Assembly: GCA_031459855.1 (NCBI GenBank)
Contig: JAVKHP010000001.1
Location: forward strand, 850,059-914,058
Direction: 5' to 3'
From: Armatimonadota bacterium
Lineage (GTDB): Bacteria; Sysuimicrobiota; Sysuimicrobiia; Sysuimicrobiales; Humicultoraceae
Length of the DNA stretch: 64,000 bases
Every line of letters starts with the position of its first letter. The first letter of the stretch is position 1. The translations under genes and the position numbers were made by a program. Below the pieces are notes generated by a model. That model saw only the letters and a list, made by a program, of their open reading frames with translations, made no database searches and was not told where the DNA came from. Of the stretch, positions 47,888 to 57,597 are shown in pieces.

Positions 47888-49677
47888 GGCAAGAACAACC
47901 CTACCCCCTCCGCCCGTCCCGGCGCGACCTCCACGAGCCCGGCACAACAAATCTTCAGGGACGGAATGGCTCGGGGCATGGAGATGAACGCCACAGGCCG
48001 CCACACTTCACGGGGCGCCTGCAGTTCCACCGCTATGGCTGCGTTCAACCGCTCGAACTTCTCGACCACGACCTCCAACGGTTCTGCGGCCATAACACCC
48101 AATAACGGCATCTCCACCTGGCCAATAATCCGTCCTCCCCGCGCCGCAGCGAATCCGCCGCCAGCCGCCACAATGGCGTTTGCCGCGGTCACGATGTCCT
48201 CGTCGTTGGTGCCGATGACCGTCAGATCCTCCACGCCCGGGGTCCACGACGCCCCCACGGCTCCGGCGCGCAACCCCACGCCCTGAACGAAACCCTTTCC
48301 AACCCGGCCTGACCCGTGGTGGCGGTCGAACACGACCACCTTCAGAATGTCATGCGCCAAATCGGGCTGCACCGCGCCATCACGTACGGGCAGCACCGCG
48401 CTTCGTGTCTCGGTTCGGAAGAGGGGATGCGGGCACCCGATGACGCGGACCCGCACCTGCTGAAGGCCGGAGGGTGCTCCGATGCGTACGTCGTCGAGCG
48501 CCACGGTCTTCCCAACCTTCATGGTCGCCTGCCAGCCCGCAGGGTATGCCGGTGCCTCCAGCGGCGCCGTGTAACGGTAACGTTCCGCGACCAAGGTTCC
48601 GCGCGCGAACACTGCGGCCACTGGGAAGGTTTCGTCCAAAGCGTCAACGACGCACACGTCGGCCATCTTGCCGGGCGCAATGCTGCCGTAGTCGTCGTGC
48701 ACGCGAAAGTACTCGGCGTTATTCAAGCTCGCCATCTGGATCGCCGTCACGGGATCCACTCCTAGCCGGATGGCGATCCGAATCTGCTCGTCCAGATGTC
48801 CCCGTCGGTAGAGATGGTCCGGCGTGTCGTGGTCCGTGGAGAATGAGATGTAGCGACTGTTCACGCGGCGCTCGACCACCAGCCGCAGAATCGGTTCCAT
48901 GAAGTCGACCGCGCCGTTCTGCTTGATCATCACCTTGTATCCTCGCCGGAGCTTCTCCAGCGCATCATCGGCGCTTACCGCCTCGTGGTCAGAGTACCCG
49001 TTGACGCACGCATAGGCCTGGACCGCCGGCAGCGGGTAGGAGTGAGCGTGCCCCACCAGAAGTCGGCGCTCACGAAGCATTCGCTGGAAGAGCAGCTGTA
49101 CATAGGGATCGTTGCGATCAACCATGTCGTAGATCCACTCGCTGATCCCCACAGTCTCCGGCCAGTCGTAGCAGGCCAGCATGTCGTCTCCGGAAATCTT
49201 CCCCGTGTGGCCGAACTTCTCGTTTTGCAAGTACATCTGATAGCCCACCGTCAAGAGCGTTCGCAGCGGCGTCTGATTGAGTTCGTCGAGACAGAACCGC
49301 ATGGCCTCCAGGCCGCCAACGACGGCGGCTTCGTACAGATCAGTGCAGATCACAGTGGTGCCGTGCGCCACGAGGACCTTTGCCAGCTCGGTAAGGGACA
49401 CCTGACAACCTGTGGCGTGGATGTGCCCCTCGATGAACGCGGGGGTCAGGAACTTGCCGGTCGCATCGTACACGTGAGTCCGAGGGCCCATCGTGTAGCT
49501 GACATCGCCGGTCGCAGCGATCCGTGGCCCCTTGATGGCGACATCGGCAGGGTAGATTTCACCGGTGTGTACGTCCACCAACCGCGCACCGCTGATGATG
49601 AGGTCAGCCGGCTCCTTGCCTTGCGCCACACGCCAGCAGGCGACGCGCGCTGCGGCGCTGTCAACAATGTCGTTCAT
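47884..49677 (-). CDS. Adenine deaminase-like amidohydrolase
   Basis: 597 residues. Architecture of adenine deaminase: amidohydrolase barrel with H85-x-H87 (EGHIHATG), E180 (GISEW), H210/H212 (VGHAHSYPLP), H231 (SDHEAVSADDALEKLRRG) and D282 (FSTDHDTPDHL). The AdeC C-terminal domain from about 420 includes VVFDRHHGSGRVGKGFVQGV. The usual HVHIESS after the metal histidines is replaced by HIHATGC, so it diverges from textbook adenine deaminase and may act on another purine or cyclic amidine. ATG 49677 has GGGAGCG 9 nt upstream. First gene of the operon feeding a peptide-type importer. Confidence 0.88.
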   Translation of the reverse strand: MNDIVDSAAARVACWRVAQGKEPADLIISGARLVDVHTGEIYPADVAIKGPRIAATGDVSYTMGPRTHVYDATGKFLTPAFIEGHIHATGCQVSLTELAKVLVAHGTTVICTDLYEAAVVGGLEAMRFCLDELNQTPLRTLLTVGYQMYLQNEKFGHTGKISGDDMLACYDWPETVGISEWIYDMVDRNDPYVQLLFQRMLRERRLLVGHAHSYPLPAVQAYACVNGYSDHEAVSADDALEKLRRGYKVMIKQNGAVDFMEPILRLVVERRVNSRYISFSTDHDTPDHLYRRGHLDEQIRIAIRLGVDPVTAIQMASLNNAEYFRVHDDYGSIAPGKMADVCVVDALDETFPVAAVFARGTLVAERYRYTAPLEAPAYPAGWQATMKVGKTVALDDVRIGAPSGLQQVRVRVIGCPHPLFRTETRSAVLPVRDGAVQPDLAHDILKVVVFDRHHGSGRVGKGFVQGVGLRAGAVGASWTPGVEDLTVIGTNDEDIVTAANAIVAAGGGFAAARGGRIIGQVEMPLLGVMAAEPLEVVVEKFERLNAAIAVELQAPREVWRPVAFISMPRAIPSLKICCAGLVEVAPGRAEGVGLFLP

Positions 49678-49894
49678 ACAGACACGCTCCCTGACACCGG
49701 GCTCAAGACCACGTGCACTGTTCCTTCGTTCGTCACATCCGTCGACCCTGCAGCGTCCCACAGTACGAGATGCCACAGCAGCGCTGGCCTCGCGCAACGC
49801 GACGCAGTGGGCCCAAAGCGGCGGGCCGGGCACAACCGTCACGGGCGCGCGCGTATGCTGCGATCCAGTAGGCTCAGAAAGCGAGACCAGTTAC

Positions 49895-49900
49895 TATAGA
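49895..49900 (+). promoter_or_regulatory. -10 element giving a possibly leaderless lhr mRNA
   Basis: TATAGA ends 4 bp before the GTG start codon at 49905, so transcription should begin at or within a base or two of the start codon. No ribosome site lies in front of the GTG. The -35 region (GCTCAG) is poor. Confidence 0.45.
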
Positions 49901-49904
49901 CTCT

Positions 49905-52900
49905 GTGAGCGCAGTCTTCCATCCCCTGGTCGCCCGCTGGTTCGCCGGGCGATTCGCCGCGCCCACGCCCCCGCAGGCCGCAGGCTGGGCGGAGATCGCC
50001 CGGGGGCGCGACGTGCTGATCGCCGCGCCCACCGGATCGGGCAAGACGCTGGCGGCGTTCCTGTGGGCGATCAACGGCCTGGTCGAGGCCGCGACGCGCG
50101 GCGCGCTGCGCGACGAGACCGCCGTGGTCTACGTCTCGCCGCTGCGGGCCCTCAGCAACGACATCGAGCGCAACCTGCACGACCCGCTGGCGGGCATCCG
50201 CGCCCTGGCTGCACACGACGGCCTGGCCCTGCCCGAGCTCCGCGTGGCGGTGCGGACCGGCGACACACCAGGGCACCAGCGGGCGCGGATGGGCCGCCGG
50301 CCCCCGCACATCCTGATCACGACCCCCGAGTCTCTCTACATCCTGCTCACCGCCGAGCGGAGCCGGCAGTGGTTACAGACCGCCCGCGTGGTCATCGTCG
50401 ACGAGCTCCACGCCGTCGCCGGCGACAAGCGCGGCGCCCACCTGGCGCTGTCGCTGGAGCGCCTGGATCTGCTGGCGGGCACGCGTCTGCAGCGCATCGG
50501 CCTGTCGGCCACGCAGCGGCCGATCGAGGAGATCGCGCGGTGGCTCGTGGGCACCGCGCGGCTGCACCCCGACGGCACTCCCGACTGCGCCGTCGTCGAC
50601 ATGGGCCACCAGCGCGCCTGGCAGCTCTCGATCGAGGTCCCCCAGCAGCCCCTGGGGGCGATCGCCACCCACGACCACTGGGCCGAGGTCTACGACCGGG
50701 TGGCCGCGCTGGCCACGGCGCATCGCACGACGCTGGTGTTCGTCCACACCCGCAGGCTCGCCGAACGGGTGGCACACCAGCTCACCCAGCGCCTCGGCCC
50801 CGGCCGCGTCGCCACCCACCACGGAAGCCTGGCGCGCCACGTGCGGCTGGACGCCGAGCAGCGGCTGAAGACCGGCCAGGTGCCCGTGGTGGTCGCCACC
50901 GCGTCGCTGGAGCTGGGCATCGACATCGGGGAGGTGGACCTGGTCTGCCACCTGGGCGCCCCCCGCTCGCTGGCCCAGCTGGTGCAGCGCGTGGGCCGGT
51001 CGGGCCACGGCATCGACGCCGTGCCCCGCGGCGTCCTCTTCCCCCTCACCCGCGACGATCTGCTGCAGAGCGCGGCGGCGGTGTACGCCGTGCGCGCGGG
51101 CCAGCTCGACCGCACGGTGCTCCCCGACGCGCCGCTGGACGTGCTGGCGCAGCAGATCGTGGCCACGGTGGCCGCGCAGGAGATCTCCGAGGAGGCCCTG
51201 TGGACCATGGTCCGCCGGGCCTACCCCTACCGGGGGCTGTCCCGCGCGGCGTTCGAGCAGGTCGTCGCGATGCTCGCCGACGGCATCGCAGCGCGCCAGG
51301 GCCGGACCGGCGCGTACCTCCACCGCGACCGCGTCCACGGCATGCTGCGCCCCCGGCGCGGCGCGCGCCTAGCGGCCATCACCTCGGGCGGCGCCATTCC
51401 CGAGACCGCGGACTACGACGTGGTCGAAGATCCCACCGGCGTCACGGTCGGCAAGGTCAACGAGGACTTCGCCGTGGAGAGCCAGGCCGGGGACATCTTC
51501 CTGCTGGGCAACCAGTCGTGGCAGATCCGACGCGTCGAGGCGGGCACGGTGCGGGTGACCAACGCGCACGGGGCGCCCCCGTCCATCCCGTTCTGGCTGG
51601 GCGAGGCGCCAGGCCGGACGCCCGAGCTGTCCGCCGCGGTGTCGGCGCTGCGCGAACGTCTGGCGGCCGGGCTCGCCGACCGGGAGGCCACCATCGCCTG
51701 GCTGGTGGAGGAGACCGGCGTCGACCGGTGGGGCGCCGAGCAGCTCGTGGCGTACGCGGCGGACACCATCGCCGTCCTGGGCGTGATGCCCAGCCAGCGC
51801 ACCGTGGTGGCCGAGCGGTTCTTCGACGAAGCGGGCGGCATGCAGCTGGTCCTCCACGCGCCCTTCGGCAGCCGGATCACCCGGGCGTGGGGGCTGGCGC
51901 TGCGCAAGCGCTTCTGCCTGACCTTCGACTTCGAGCTGCAGGCGGCCGCCACCGACGATGGGATCGTGCTGTCGCTGGGCGAGCAGCACGCGTTCCCGCT
52001 GGAGAGCGTCTTTGCCTTCGTGCGCACCGCCACGGTGGAAGCCGACCTGGTGCAGGCGCTGCTGGCCTCGCCGTTGTTCACCACCCGCTGGCGGCAGAAC
52101 GCGACCCGGGCACTGGCGGTCCTCCGGTACCGGGGCGGCCGGCGCGTGCCGATGCCCATCCAGCGCATGCGCGCCGAAGACCTCCTGGCCGCGGTCTTCC
52201 CCGCGCAGGTGGCGTGCCAGGACAACCACGCCGGTCCGATCACCCCGCCGGACCACCCGCTCGTCACCGAGACGATCCGCAACGGGCTCTACGAGGCCAT
52301 GGACCTCCAGGGCCTGCGGGCGGTCATCGGCGCCCTCGAGCGGGGGGAGATTCGCACCGTGGCGGTGGAGACGCCGGCTCCCTCCCCGGCCTCCCACGAG
52401 ATCCTCCACGCGAACCCCTACGCGTTCCTCGACGACGCGCCGCTGGAAGAACGACGGGCCCGCGCCGTGCGCGTACGTCGCCTCGCCCCCGAACTGGCGG
52501 CTGGCGTGGGCGCGCTGGACGATGCGGCCATCGCCCGGGTTCGCGCCGAGGCCTGGCCTCCGGTGCGCGACCCGGAGGAACTGCACGACCTCTTGCTCAC
52601 GGTGGGGCTGCTCCCGGTCGACGACGCGCCCGCGTGGACGCCGTTCGCGCAGGCGCTGGCCGCAGCCGGTCGCGCCACCCTCGTCACCTGGGACGACGCG
52701 CGCGGCCGCGCACACCGCGCCTGGGTGGCCACGGAACGCCTGGCGCTGGTCCGCACGGTGTATCCCGACGCGACGTGCGCCCCCGAGGTCAGCGGGGCGG
52801 CTTGCGGCGCGCCGGCGCCCGACAGCCCCGAGGCGGCCCTGATGGCGCTCGTGCACGGGTGGCTGCAGGTGATCGGCCCCACAACGGCGGCGGCGCTGGC

Positions 52901-54290
52901 CGACAGACTCGGCCTGCCCGTCCGCGGCGTCGAGCAGGCCCTCCTGGGGCTGGAGGCCCAGGGGGTGGCGCTGCGCGGTCGGTTCACCTCCGACGTGGAG
53001 GAGCTCGAGTGGTGCGAGCGCCGGCTGCTGGCGCGCATCCACCGGCTCACGCTGGGCCGGCTGCGCGCCGAGATCGACCCGGTACCCGCCGCGGAGTTCA
53101 TGCGGTTCCTCTTCCGGTGGCAGCACGCGCACCCGGGCACCCAGCTGCACGGCCGGGACGGGCTGCTGGCGGTGATCGGGCAGCTGCAGGGCCTGGAGCT
53201 GCCCGCGCCAGCGTGGGAGGCCACGGTGCTGCCGTTGCGCGTGCGCGCCTACGACCCGGCCGACCTCGACGCGCTCTGCCTGGCCGGCACCGTGACGTGG
53301 GGACGGCTGTCCGGAGGCGCGGAGAGCCCGCCTGCGGACGCGCACGCCGCGCCGCGCCGTGGTCGGCCGCCCCGACCCCTGCGTACGGCGCCGCTGTCGT
53401 TCGTGCTGCGCGACGACCTGCCGGCGCTGCTGGACCCGCACAGGAGCGCCCGCACGCAGGTCAAGCTGTCGCCGGCGGCGCGGGAGGTGGTGGCCCACCT
53501 TGCGGCGCACGGCGCGTCGTTCTTCCCCGAGATCGTCCGGGCGGTCCGGCGCTCGCCGACCGAGGTCGAGGACGCCCTGTGGGAGCTCGTGAGGCGCGGG
53601 TGGGTGAGCGGCGACGGCATGGCAGGCTTGCGCCGTCTGCTGCGGGGACCGTCGCCCCATCGGCGCCGCCCGACGTATGCCGCGGGCAGCGGATCGGGCT
53701 GGAGCCGGGCGGGCGGGCATCCCGAGGGGTCGCTCGCCGGACCTGCAGCAGACCGCTCGTGGACCGGGTGGAGCCTGCGGATGCACGCCCGCTCCTTGCC
53801 CACCGGCCGCTGGGCGCTGTGGCCTGCCGGCGACGAGCGCACGCCCGCAGGAGAGCGCGCCGAAGCCTGGGCGCGTCAGCTACTCCGGCGCTGGGGCATC
53901 GTGCTGCGGGAAGTGCTGACCCGTGAGCACGCCGCGCCGCCCTGGCGTGTCCTCCTGGAGGTCTACCGGCGCTGGGAGGCTCAAGGGCTCGTCCGTGGCG
54001 GGCGGTTCGTCGCCGGGTTCGTCGGCGAGCAGTTCGCGCTGCCCGAAGCGGTCGAGGCGCTGCGCGTCGTGCGGCGGACGCCGGCAGCCGGCGAGGTGGC
54101 CGTGGTCGCCGCGGCCGACCCGCTCAACCTGGTGGGCGTCCTGCTGCCGGGCGCTCGCGTGGCGCCCACCGCCGACCTGGCCATCGCGTTTCGCGATGGG
54201 GCACCGCTGGATGCCGGGCCACCGGGCGCGGTGCTGCGCCGGCTGCAGCCGTCCCTCCCCCCGCCGCCATCGGCACGCACGCAAGGATAG
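49905..54290 (+). CDS. lhr: Lhr-family ATP-dependent helicase
   Basis: 1461 residues, close to the full-length bacterial Lhr. Superfamily 2 motifs: Walker A APTGSGKT (41-48), Ia VSPLRALSND, DELH box D166-H169 (Walker B), III SATQRP (201-206), IV VHTRRLAERVA, V ATASLELGIDIGEVD (331-345) and VI QRVGRSGHG (361-369). After the two RecA domains come the Lhr winged helix and beta-barrel core, then a long C-terminal region of about 600 residues. Lhr unwinds RNA-DNA hybrids 3'-5' and is linked to DNA repair. The GTG start is supported by similarity from residue 5 (FHPLVARWF). Confidence 0.95.
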   Translation: MSAVFHPLVARWFAGRFAAPTPPQAAGWAEIARGRDVLIAAPTGSGKTLAAFLWAINGLVEAATRGALRDETAVVYVSPLRALSNDIERNLHDPLAGIRALAAHDGLALPELRVAVRTGDTPGHQRARMGRRPPHILITTPESLYILLTAERSRQWLQTARVVIVDELHAVAGDKRGAHLALSLERLDLLAGTRLQRIGLSATQRPIEEIARWLVGTARLHPDGTPDCAVVDMGHQRAWQLSIEVPQQPLGAIATHDHWAEVYDRVAALATAHRTTLVFVHTRRLAERVAHQLTQRLGPGRVATHHGSLARHVRLDAEQRLKTGQVPVVVATASLELGIDIGEVDLVCHLGAPRSLAQLVQRVGRSGHGIDAVPRGVLFPLTRDDLLQSAAAVYAVRAGQLDRTVLPDAPLDVLAQQIVATVAAQEISEEALWTMVRRAYPYRGLSRAAFEQVVAMLADGIAARQGRTGAYLHRDRVHGMLRPRRGARLAAITSGGAIPETADYDVVEDPTGVTVGKVNEDFAVESQAGDIFLLGNQSWQIRRVEAGTVRVTNAHGAPPSIPFWLGEAPGRTPELSAAVSALRERLAAGLADREATIAWLVEETGVDRWGAEQLVAYAADTIAVLGVMPSQRTVVAERFFDEAGGMQLVLHAPFGSRITRAWGLALRKRFCLTFDFELQAAATDDGIVLSLGEQHAFPLESVFAFVRTATVEADLVQALLASPLFTTRWRQNATRALAVLRYRGGRRVPMPIQRMRAEDLLAAVFPAQVACQDNHAGPITPPDHPLVTETIRNGLYEAMDLQGLRAVIGALERGEIRTVAVETPAPSPASHEILHANPYAFLDDAPLEERRARAVRVRRLAPELAAGVGALDDAAIARVRAEAWPPVRDPEELHDLLLTVGLLPVDDAPAWTPFAQALAAAGRATLVTWDDARGRAHRAWVATERLALVRTVYPDATCAPEVSGAACGAPAPDSPEAALMALVHGWLQVIGPTTAAALADRLGLPVRGVEQALLGLEAQGVALRGRFTSDVEELEWCERRLLARIHRLTLGRLRAEIDPVPAAEFMRFLFRWQHAHPGTQLHGRDGLLAVIGQLQGLELPAPAWEATVLPLRVRAYDPADLDALCLAGTVTWGRLSGGAESPPADAHAAPRRGRPPRPLRTAPLSFVLRDDLPALLDPHRSARTQVKLSPAAREVVAHLAAHGASFFPEIVRAVRRSPTEVEDALWELVRRGWVSGDGMAGLRRLLRGPSPHRRRPTYAAGSGSGWSRAGGHPEGSLAGPAADRSWTGWSLRMHARSLPTGRWALWPAGDERTPAGERAEAWARQLLRRWGIVLREVLTREHAAPPWRVLLEVYRRWEAQGLVRGGRFVAGFVGEQFALPEAVEALRVVRRTPAAGEVAVVAAADPLNLVGVLLPGARVAPTADLAIAFRDGAPLDAGPPGAVLRRLQPSLPPPPSARTQG

Positions 54291-54341
54291 CACCCCGGCC
54301 ATGGGGTAGTTCTTCCCTACCCTACGAGCGAGGTGAGCGAC

Positions 54342-55697
54342 ATGCGCACGCAACTCCGCCCGGTCCTTCGTACCGCGCGCTTTGCAGCGGTCGTGCTGGC
54401 GGTGGCGGTGGTGCTGGCACCCACGCCACTGCGCGCGCAGGGCCAGCAGGTCGTGGTCCTGACGTCGTTTCCCAAAGAGCTGTTCGACGCCTACAAGGCC
54501 GCGTTCGAACGCGCCAACCCCGGCTGGACGATGGTGGTCGTCCCCAAACCCACCTCGGCGGCCATCACCCACGTGCGTGAGCGCGGCGCCCGCCCCGACG
54601 TCGACGTCTTCTGGGCCAGCGCCGTCGACGCGTTCATCTACCTAAAGGCCAACAACTTCCTCGAGCGCTACACGCCCCCCGCCGACCTGCGCCGCGGCAT
54701 TCCCGAGAAGGTGGCCGGGTTCCCCATCAGCGACAGCGATGGGTTCTTCCACGGCTTTGCGGTCAGCGGGTACGGCATCATGTGGAATCGGACCTACCTG
54801 GAGCGCCACCGGCTGCCGGCCCCGCGGGAGTGGGACGATCTCGTCAAGCCCGTCTACTACGGCCACCTGGTCATCTCCGCGCCCAGCCGCAGCGGCACCA
54901 CGCACCTCACCGTCGAGACGATCCTGCAGGGCTACGGCTGGCAGAAAGGATGGGAGTTGCTGATCCAGATGGGCGGCAACATGGGCGCCATCACCGAGCG
55001 CTCGTTCGGTGTGCCCGAGGCCGTCATCGCCGGCCACTACGGGCTGGGGATCGTCATCGACTTCTTCGCGCTGTCGGCCATCGCCTCGGGCCAGCCCATC
55101 GACTTCGTCTACCCCACCCTCACGTCCATCGTGCCCGCCAACGTCGGCATCGTCCGGGGCGGCCCGAACCCCGAGGGGGCCCGGCGGTTCGTGAACTATC
55201 TGTTGAGCGACGACGGCCAGCGCCTGCTGTTCCGGCCCGAGATCGGCCGCCTGCCCGTACGCGCCACCCTCTACGCCGAAGCGCCCAAGGGCATGCCCAA
55301 CCCCTTCAAGATGAAGGCCGGCGTGCAGTTCAACGCCGACCTGTCGGCCGGACGCTACCAGGTGACCAACCGCATGTTCGACCAGATCATCACGTTCCGC
55401 CACGCGGAGCTCAAGCAGGCGTGGGGCGCCATCTACCGCGCCCAGCAGGCGATCGACGCCGCCCGGCAGGCGGGGCGCGACGTGACCGACGCCGAACGGC
55501 TGCTGCGGCAGGCCGTGGCCTCGGCGCGCTACGTCCACGTGAGCGAGCGCATGGCCGCGGAGGTGAGCGGCGGCATGGAACGCGACGCGGCCTACCGGGC
55601 CGCGAAGGAACGCGAGTGGGGCGAGATCGCACGCGCCAGCTACCAGCGGGCGGCGCAGCTGGCCGCGCAGGCCGAGGAGGCCCTCCGGCGGCGGTAA
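54342..55697 (+). CDS. Iron(III)-type ABC transporter binding protein
   Basis: 451 residues. Signal peptide 1-34 (AVVLAVAVVLAPTPLRAQG). The mature part begins QQVVVLTSFPKELFDAYKAA, then RPDVDVFWASAVDAF and SGYGIMWNRTYLERHRLPAP, typical of the FbpA/AfuA (type II) family of Fe3+, thiamine or phosphonate binding proteins. The C-terminal 100 residues are an extra charged helical extension (ARQAGRDVTDAERLLRQAVA), longer than usual. ATG 54342 follows GAGGTGAG. First of three genes of this importer. Confidence 0.9.
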   Translation: MRTQLRPVLRTARFAAVVLAVAVVLAPTPLRAQGQQVVVLTSFPKELFDAYKAAFERANPGWTMVVVPKPTSAAITHVRERGARPDVDVFWASAVDAFIYLKANNFLERYTPPADLRRGIPEKVAGFPISDSDGFFHGFAVSGYGIMWNRTYLERHRLPAPREWDDLVKPVYYGHLVISAPSRSGTTHLTVETILQGYGWQKGWELLIQMGGNMGAITERSFGVPEAVIAGHYGLGIVIDFFALSAIASGQPIDFVYPTLTSIVPANVGIVRGGPNPEGARRFVNYLLSDDGQRLLFRPEIGRLPVRATLYAEAPKGMPNPFKMKAGVQFNADLSAGRYQVTNRMFDQIITFRHAELKQAWGAIYRAQQAIDAARQAGRDVTDAERLLRQAVASARYVHVSERMAAEVSGGMERDAAYRAAKEREWGEIARASYQRAAQLAAQAEEALRRR

Positions 55698-55866
55698 CGG
55701 CCCCGGGCGCTCAGGGCGGTGGTGCGGGCGCGGCGCCCTCCGTGGGGAACGTCCGGCACCCGCGGGGTTCCGCACCGCGCGCCTGCGCGGGGACCATGAC
55801 CGCCCAGGCGCTGCCCGCAGGATCCGACGGGCCACCCGCGTGGGGCGGGCCGTCGGTAGACGGACG

Positions 55867-57597
55867 ATGACGATCGAGACCCTACCCGCGGTCCCACGGC
55901 CGCGGCTGCCCGCGGTCTGGCGCGCGCGCGTCGATCCCGGGCACCTGCTGCTGATGCTCCTGCTGCTGGGGCTCCTGAGCGTGCTCGTCGTGCTGCCCAT
56001 CGCCACCGTGCTCGCGGTCGCCCTTACCGACGCCAACGGGCGTCCCACCCTGGCGCACGTGGCGCGGTTCGTCCAGAACCCGCTCTACCGCGAGTCGCTG
56101 GCCAACAGCCTGATCGCGGGCGCGTGGACGGTGGTGGCAGGCAGCGCGCTGGCCCTGCCGCTGGCCTTCGTGGTGGCGCGCTTCGACTTCCCCGGCCGCG
56201 TCCTGGTGACCACGCTGGCCACCCTGCCGCTGGTGCTGCCGCCCTTCGTCGGCGCCATGGCGCTGCTGCAGGTGTTTGGACGCGCCGGGACCGTGACGTT
56301 GCTCCTCCAGGACGTCGTCGGGGTGCGCGCCAACCTCATGGAGGGACTGCGCGGCGTGATCCTGGCCCAGGCCCTGCACTTCTTCCCGTTCATCTTCATC
56401 ACCGTCAGCACGGCGCTCGCGCGCCTGGACCCGTCGCTGGAAGAGATGGGACAGATGATGGGCGCCTGGGGCTGGCGCCTGCTGCGGCGCGTGGTCTTCC
56501 CGCTGGTGCTGCCGGCCTACGCCGCCGGGGCGCTGCTGGCGTTCGTGCGCGCCGTGGACGACATCGGCACGCCGCTGATCCTCAACGTGAAGAACATGCT
56601 GGGCCCCCAGGCCTACCTGCGCATCACCACCGTGGGCCGTGACGATCCCGACGGCTACGCGATCTGCGTCGTCATGGTCGTGCTGTCGATCGCCTGCGTG
56701 CTGGCGGCCAACCGGCTGGTGGCCCGGCGAGAGTACGCCACGGTGCAGACGGGTGCCCCGGCGGAGCACCGGCGCGCGCTGCGCGGCTGGCGGCTGGCGG
56801 CGACCGGCAGCCTGTGCGCGGGCGTGCTGGGACTGGCGCTGCTCCCCCACCTGGCGGTCGTCATCCTGTCGTTCAGCAGGGTGTGGAGTCTGAGCTACCT
56901 GCCCAGCGCGTACACGCTGGGCCACTACCGGGAGATCTTCGTGCGCGCGCCACAGTTCGTCTGGAACACGGTGGGGTACAGCGTCGCCGCCGCGGTGCTG
57001 GCGGCGCTGGTCGCCACGGCGACCGCGTACCTGCTCCAGCGCGGCCGCGCGCCGGGCCGCGGGCTGCTCGACGCCGTGGCCATGATGCCCATCGCCCTGC
57101 CCGGCGTGGTCATCGGCATCGGGTTTCTGCGGGTCTTCTACGGCCGCCCGTTGCCGGGCCTGGACGTGCCGCTGACGGCCACCTGGCTCGTCTTCCCGCT
57201 GGCGTTCATGGTCCGCCGGCTGCCCTACGCCCTGCGGGCCAGCCACGCCGCGCTCCACCAGGTGCACCCCTCGCTGGAAGAGGCCGCGGCCGTGGCGGGC
57301 GCGCCGCGCGTGCGCGCCTTCCGCCGCGTGGTGTTGCCCCTGATCGCCGGTGGCGTGGTCGCCGGCGCCCTGCTGGTCTTCGTCACCGCCGCCGTGGAGT
57401 TCAGCGCCACGGTCATCCTGGTGACGCGCATCGAGCAGAGCCCGCTCTCCTACGGCATCTACGTCTATTCCCAGAGCCCGCTCGGGCGGGGCGCGGCGGC
57501 AGCGCTGGGCGTCGTGGCCATGGGCCTGGTCACGGCCGGAACCTATCTAGCCAACCGCCTGAGCGGCCGCGGGCGGACGGCGTTCACCCTGGGATGA
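55867..57597 (+). CDS. Iron(III)-type ABC transporter permease, two fused modules
   Basis: 576 residues with about 12 membrane helices and two EAA loops: SLEEMGQMMGAWGWRLLRRV (first half) and SLEEAAAVAGAPRVRAFRRV (second half). It is thus the FbpB/AfuB form in which both permease modules are fused in one chain. Start ATG 55867; the 170 bp before it show no gene. Its stop shares ATGA with the ATPase gene. Confidence 0.93.
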   Translation: MTIETLPAVPRPRLPAVWRARVDPGHLLLMLLLLGLLSVLVVLPIATVLAVALTDANGRPTLAHVARFVQNPLYRESLANSLIAGAWTVVAGSALALPLAFVVARFDFPGRVLVTTLATLPLVLPPFVGAMALLQVFGRAGTVTLLLQDVVGVRANLMEGLRGVILAQALHFFPFIFITVSTALARLDPSLEEMGQMMGAWGWRLLRRVVFPLVLPAYAAGALLAFVRAVDDIGTPLILNVKNMLGPQAYLRITTVGRDDPDGYAICVVMVVLSIACVLAANRLVARREYATVQTGAPAEHRRALRGWRLAATGSLCAGVLGLALLPHLAVVILSFSRVWSLSYLPSAYTLGHYREIFVRAPQFVWNTVGYSVAAAVLAALVATATAYLLQRGRAPGRGLLDAVAMMPIALPGVVIGIGFLRVFYGRPLPGLDVPLTATWLVFPLAFMVRRLPYALRASHAALHQVHPSLEEAAAVAGAPRVRAFRRVVLPLIAGGVVAGALLVFVTAAVEFSATVILVTRIEQSPLSYGIYVYSQSPLGRGAAAALGVVAMGLVTAGTYLANRLSGRGRTAFTLG

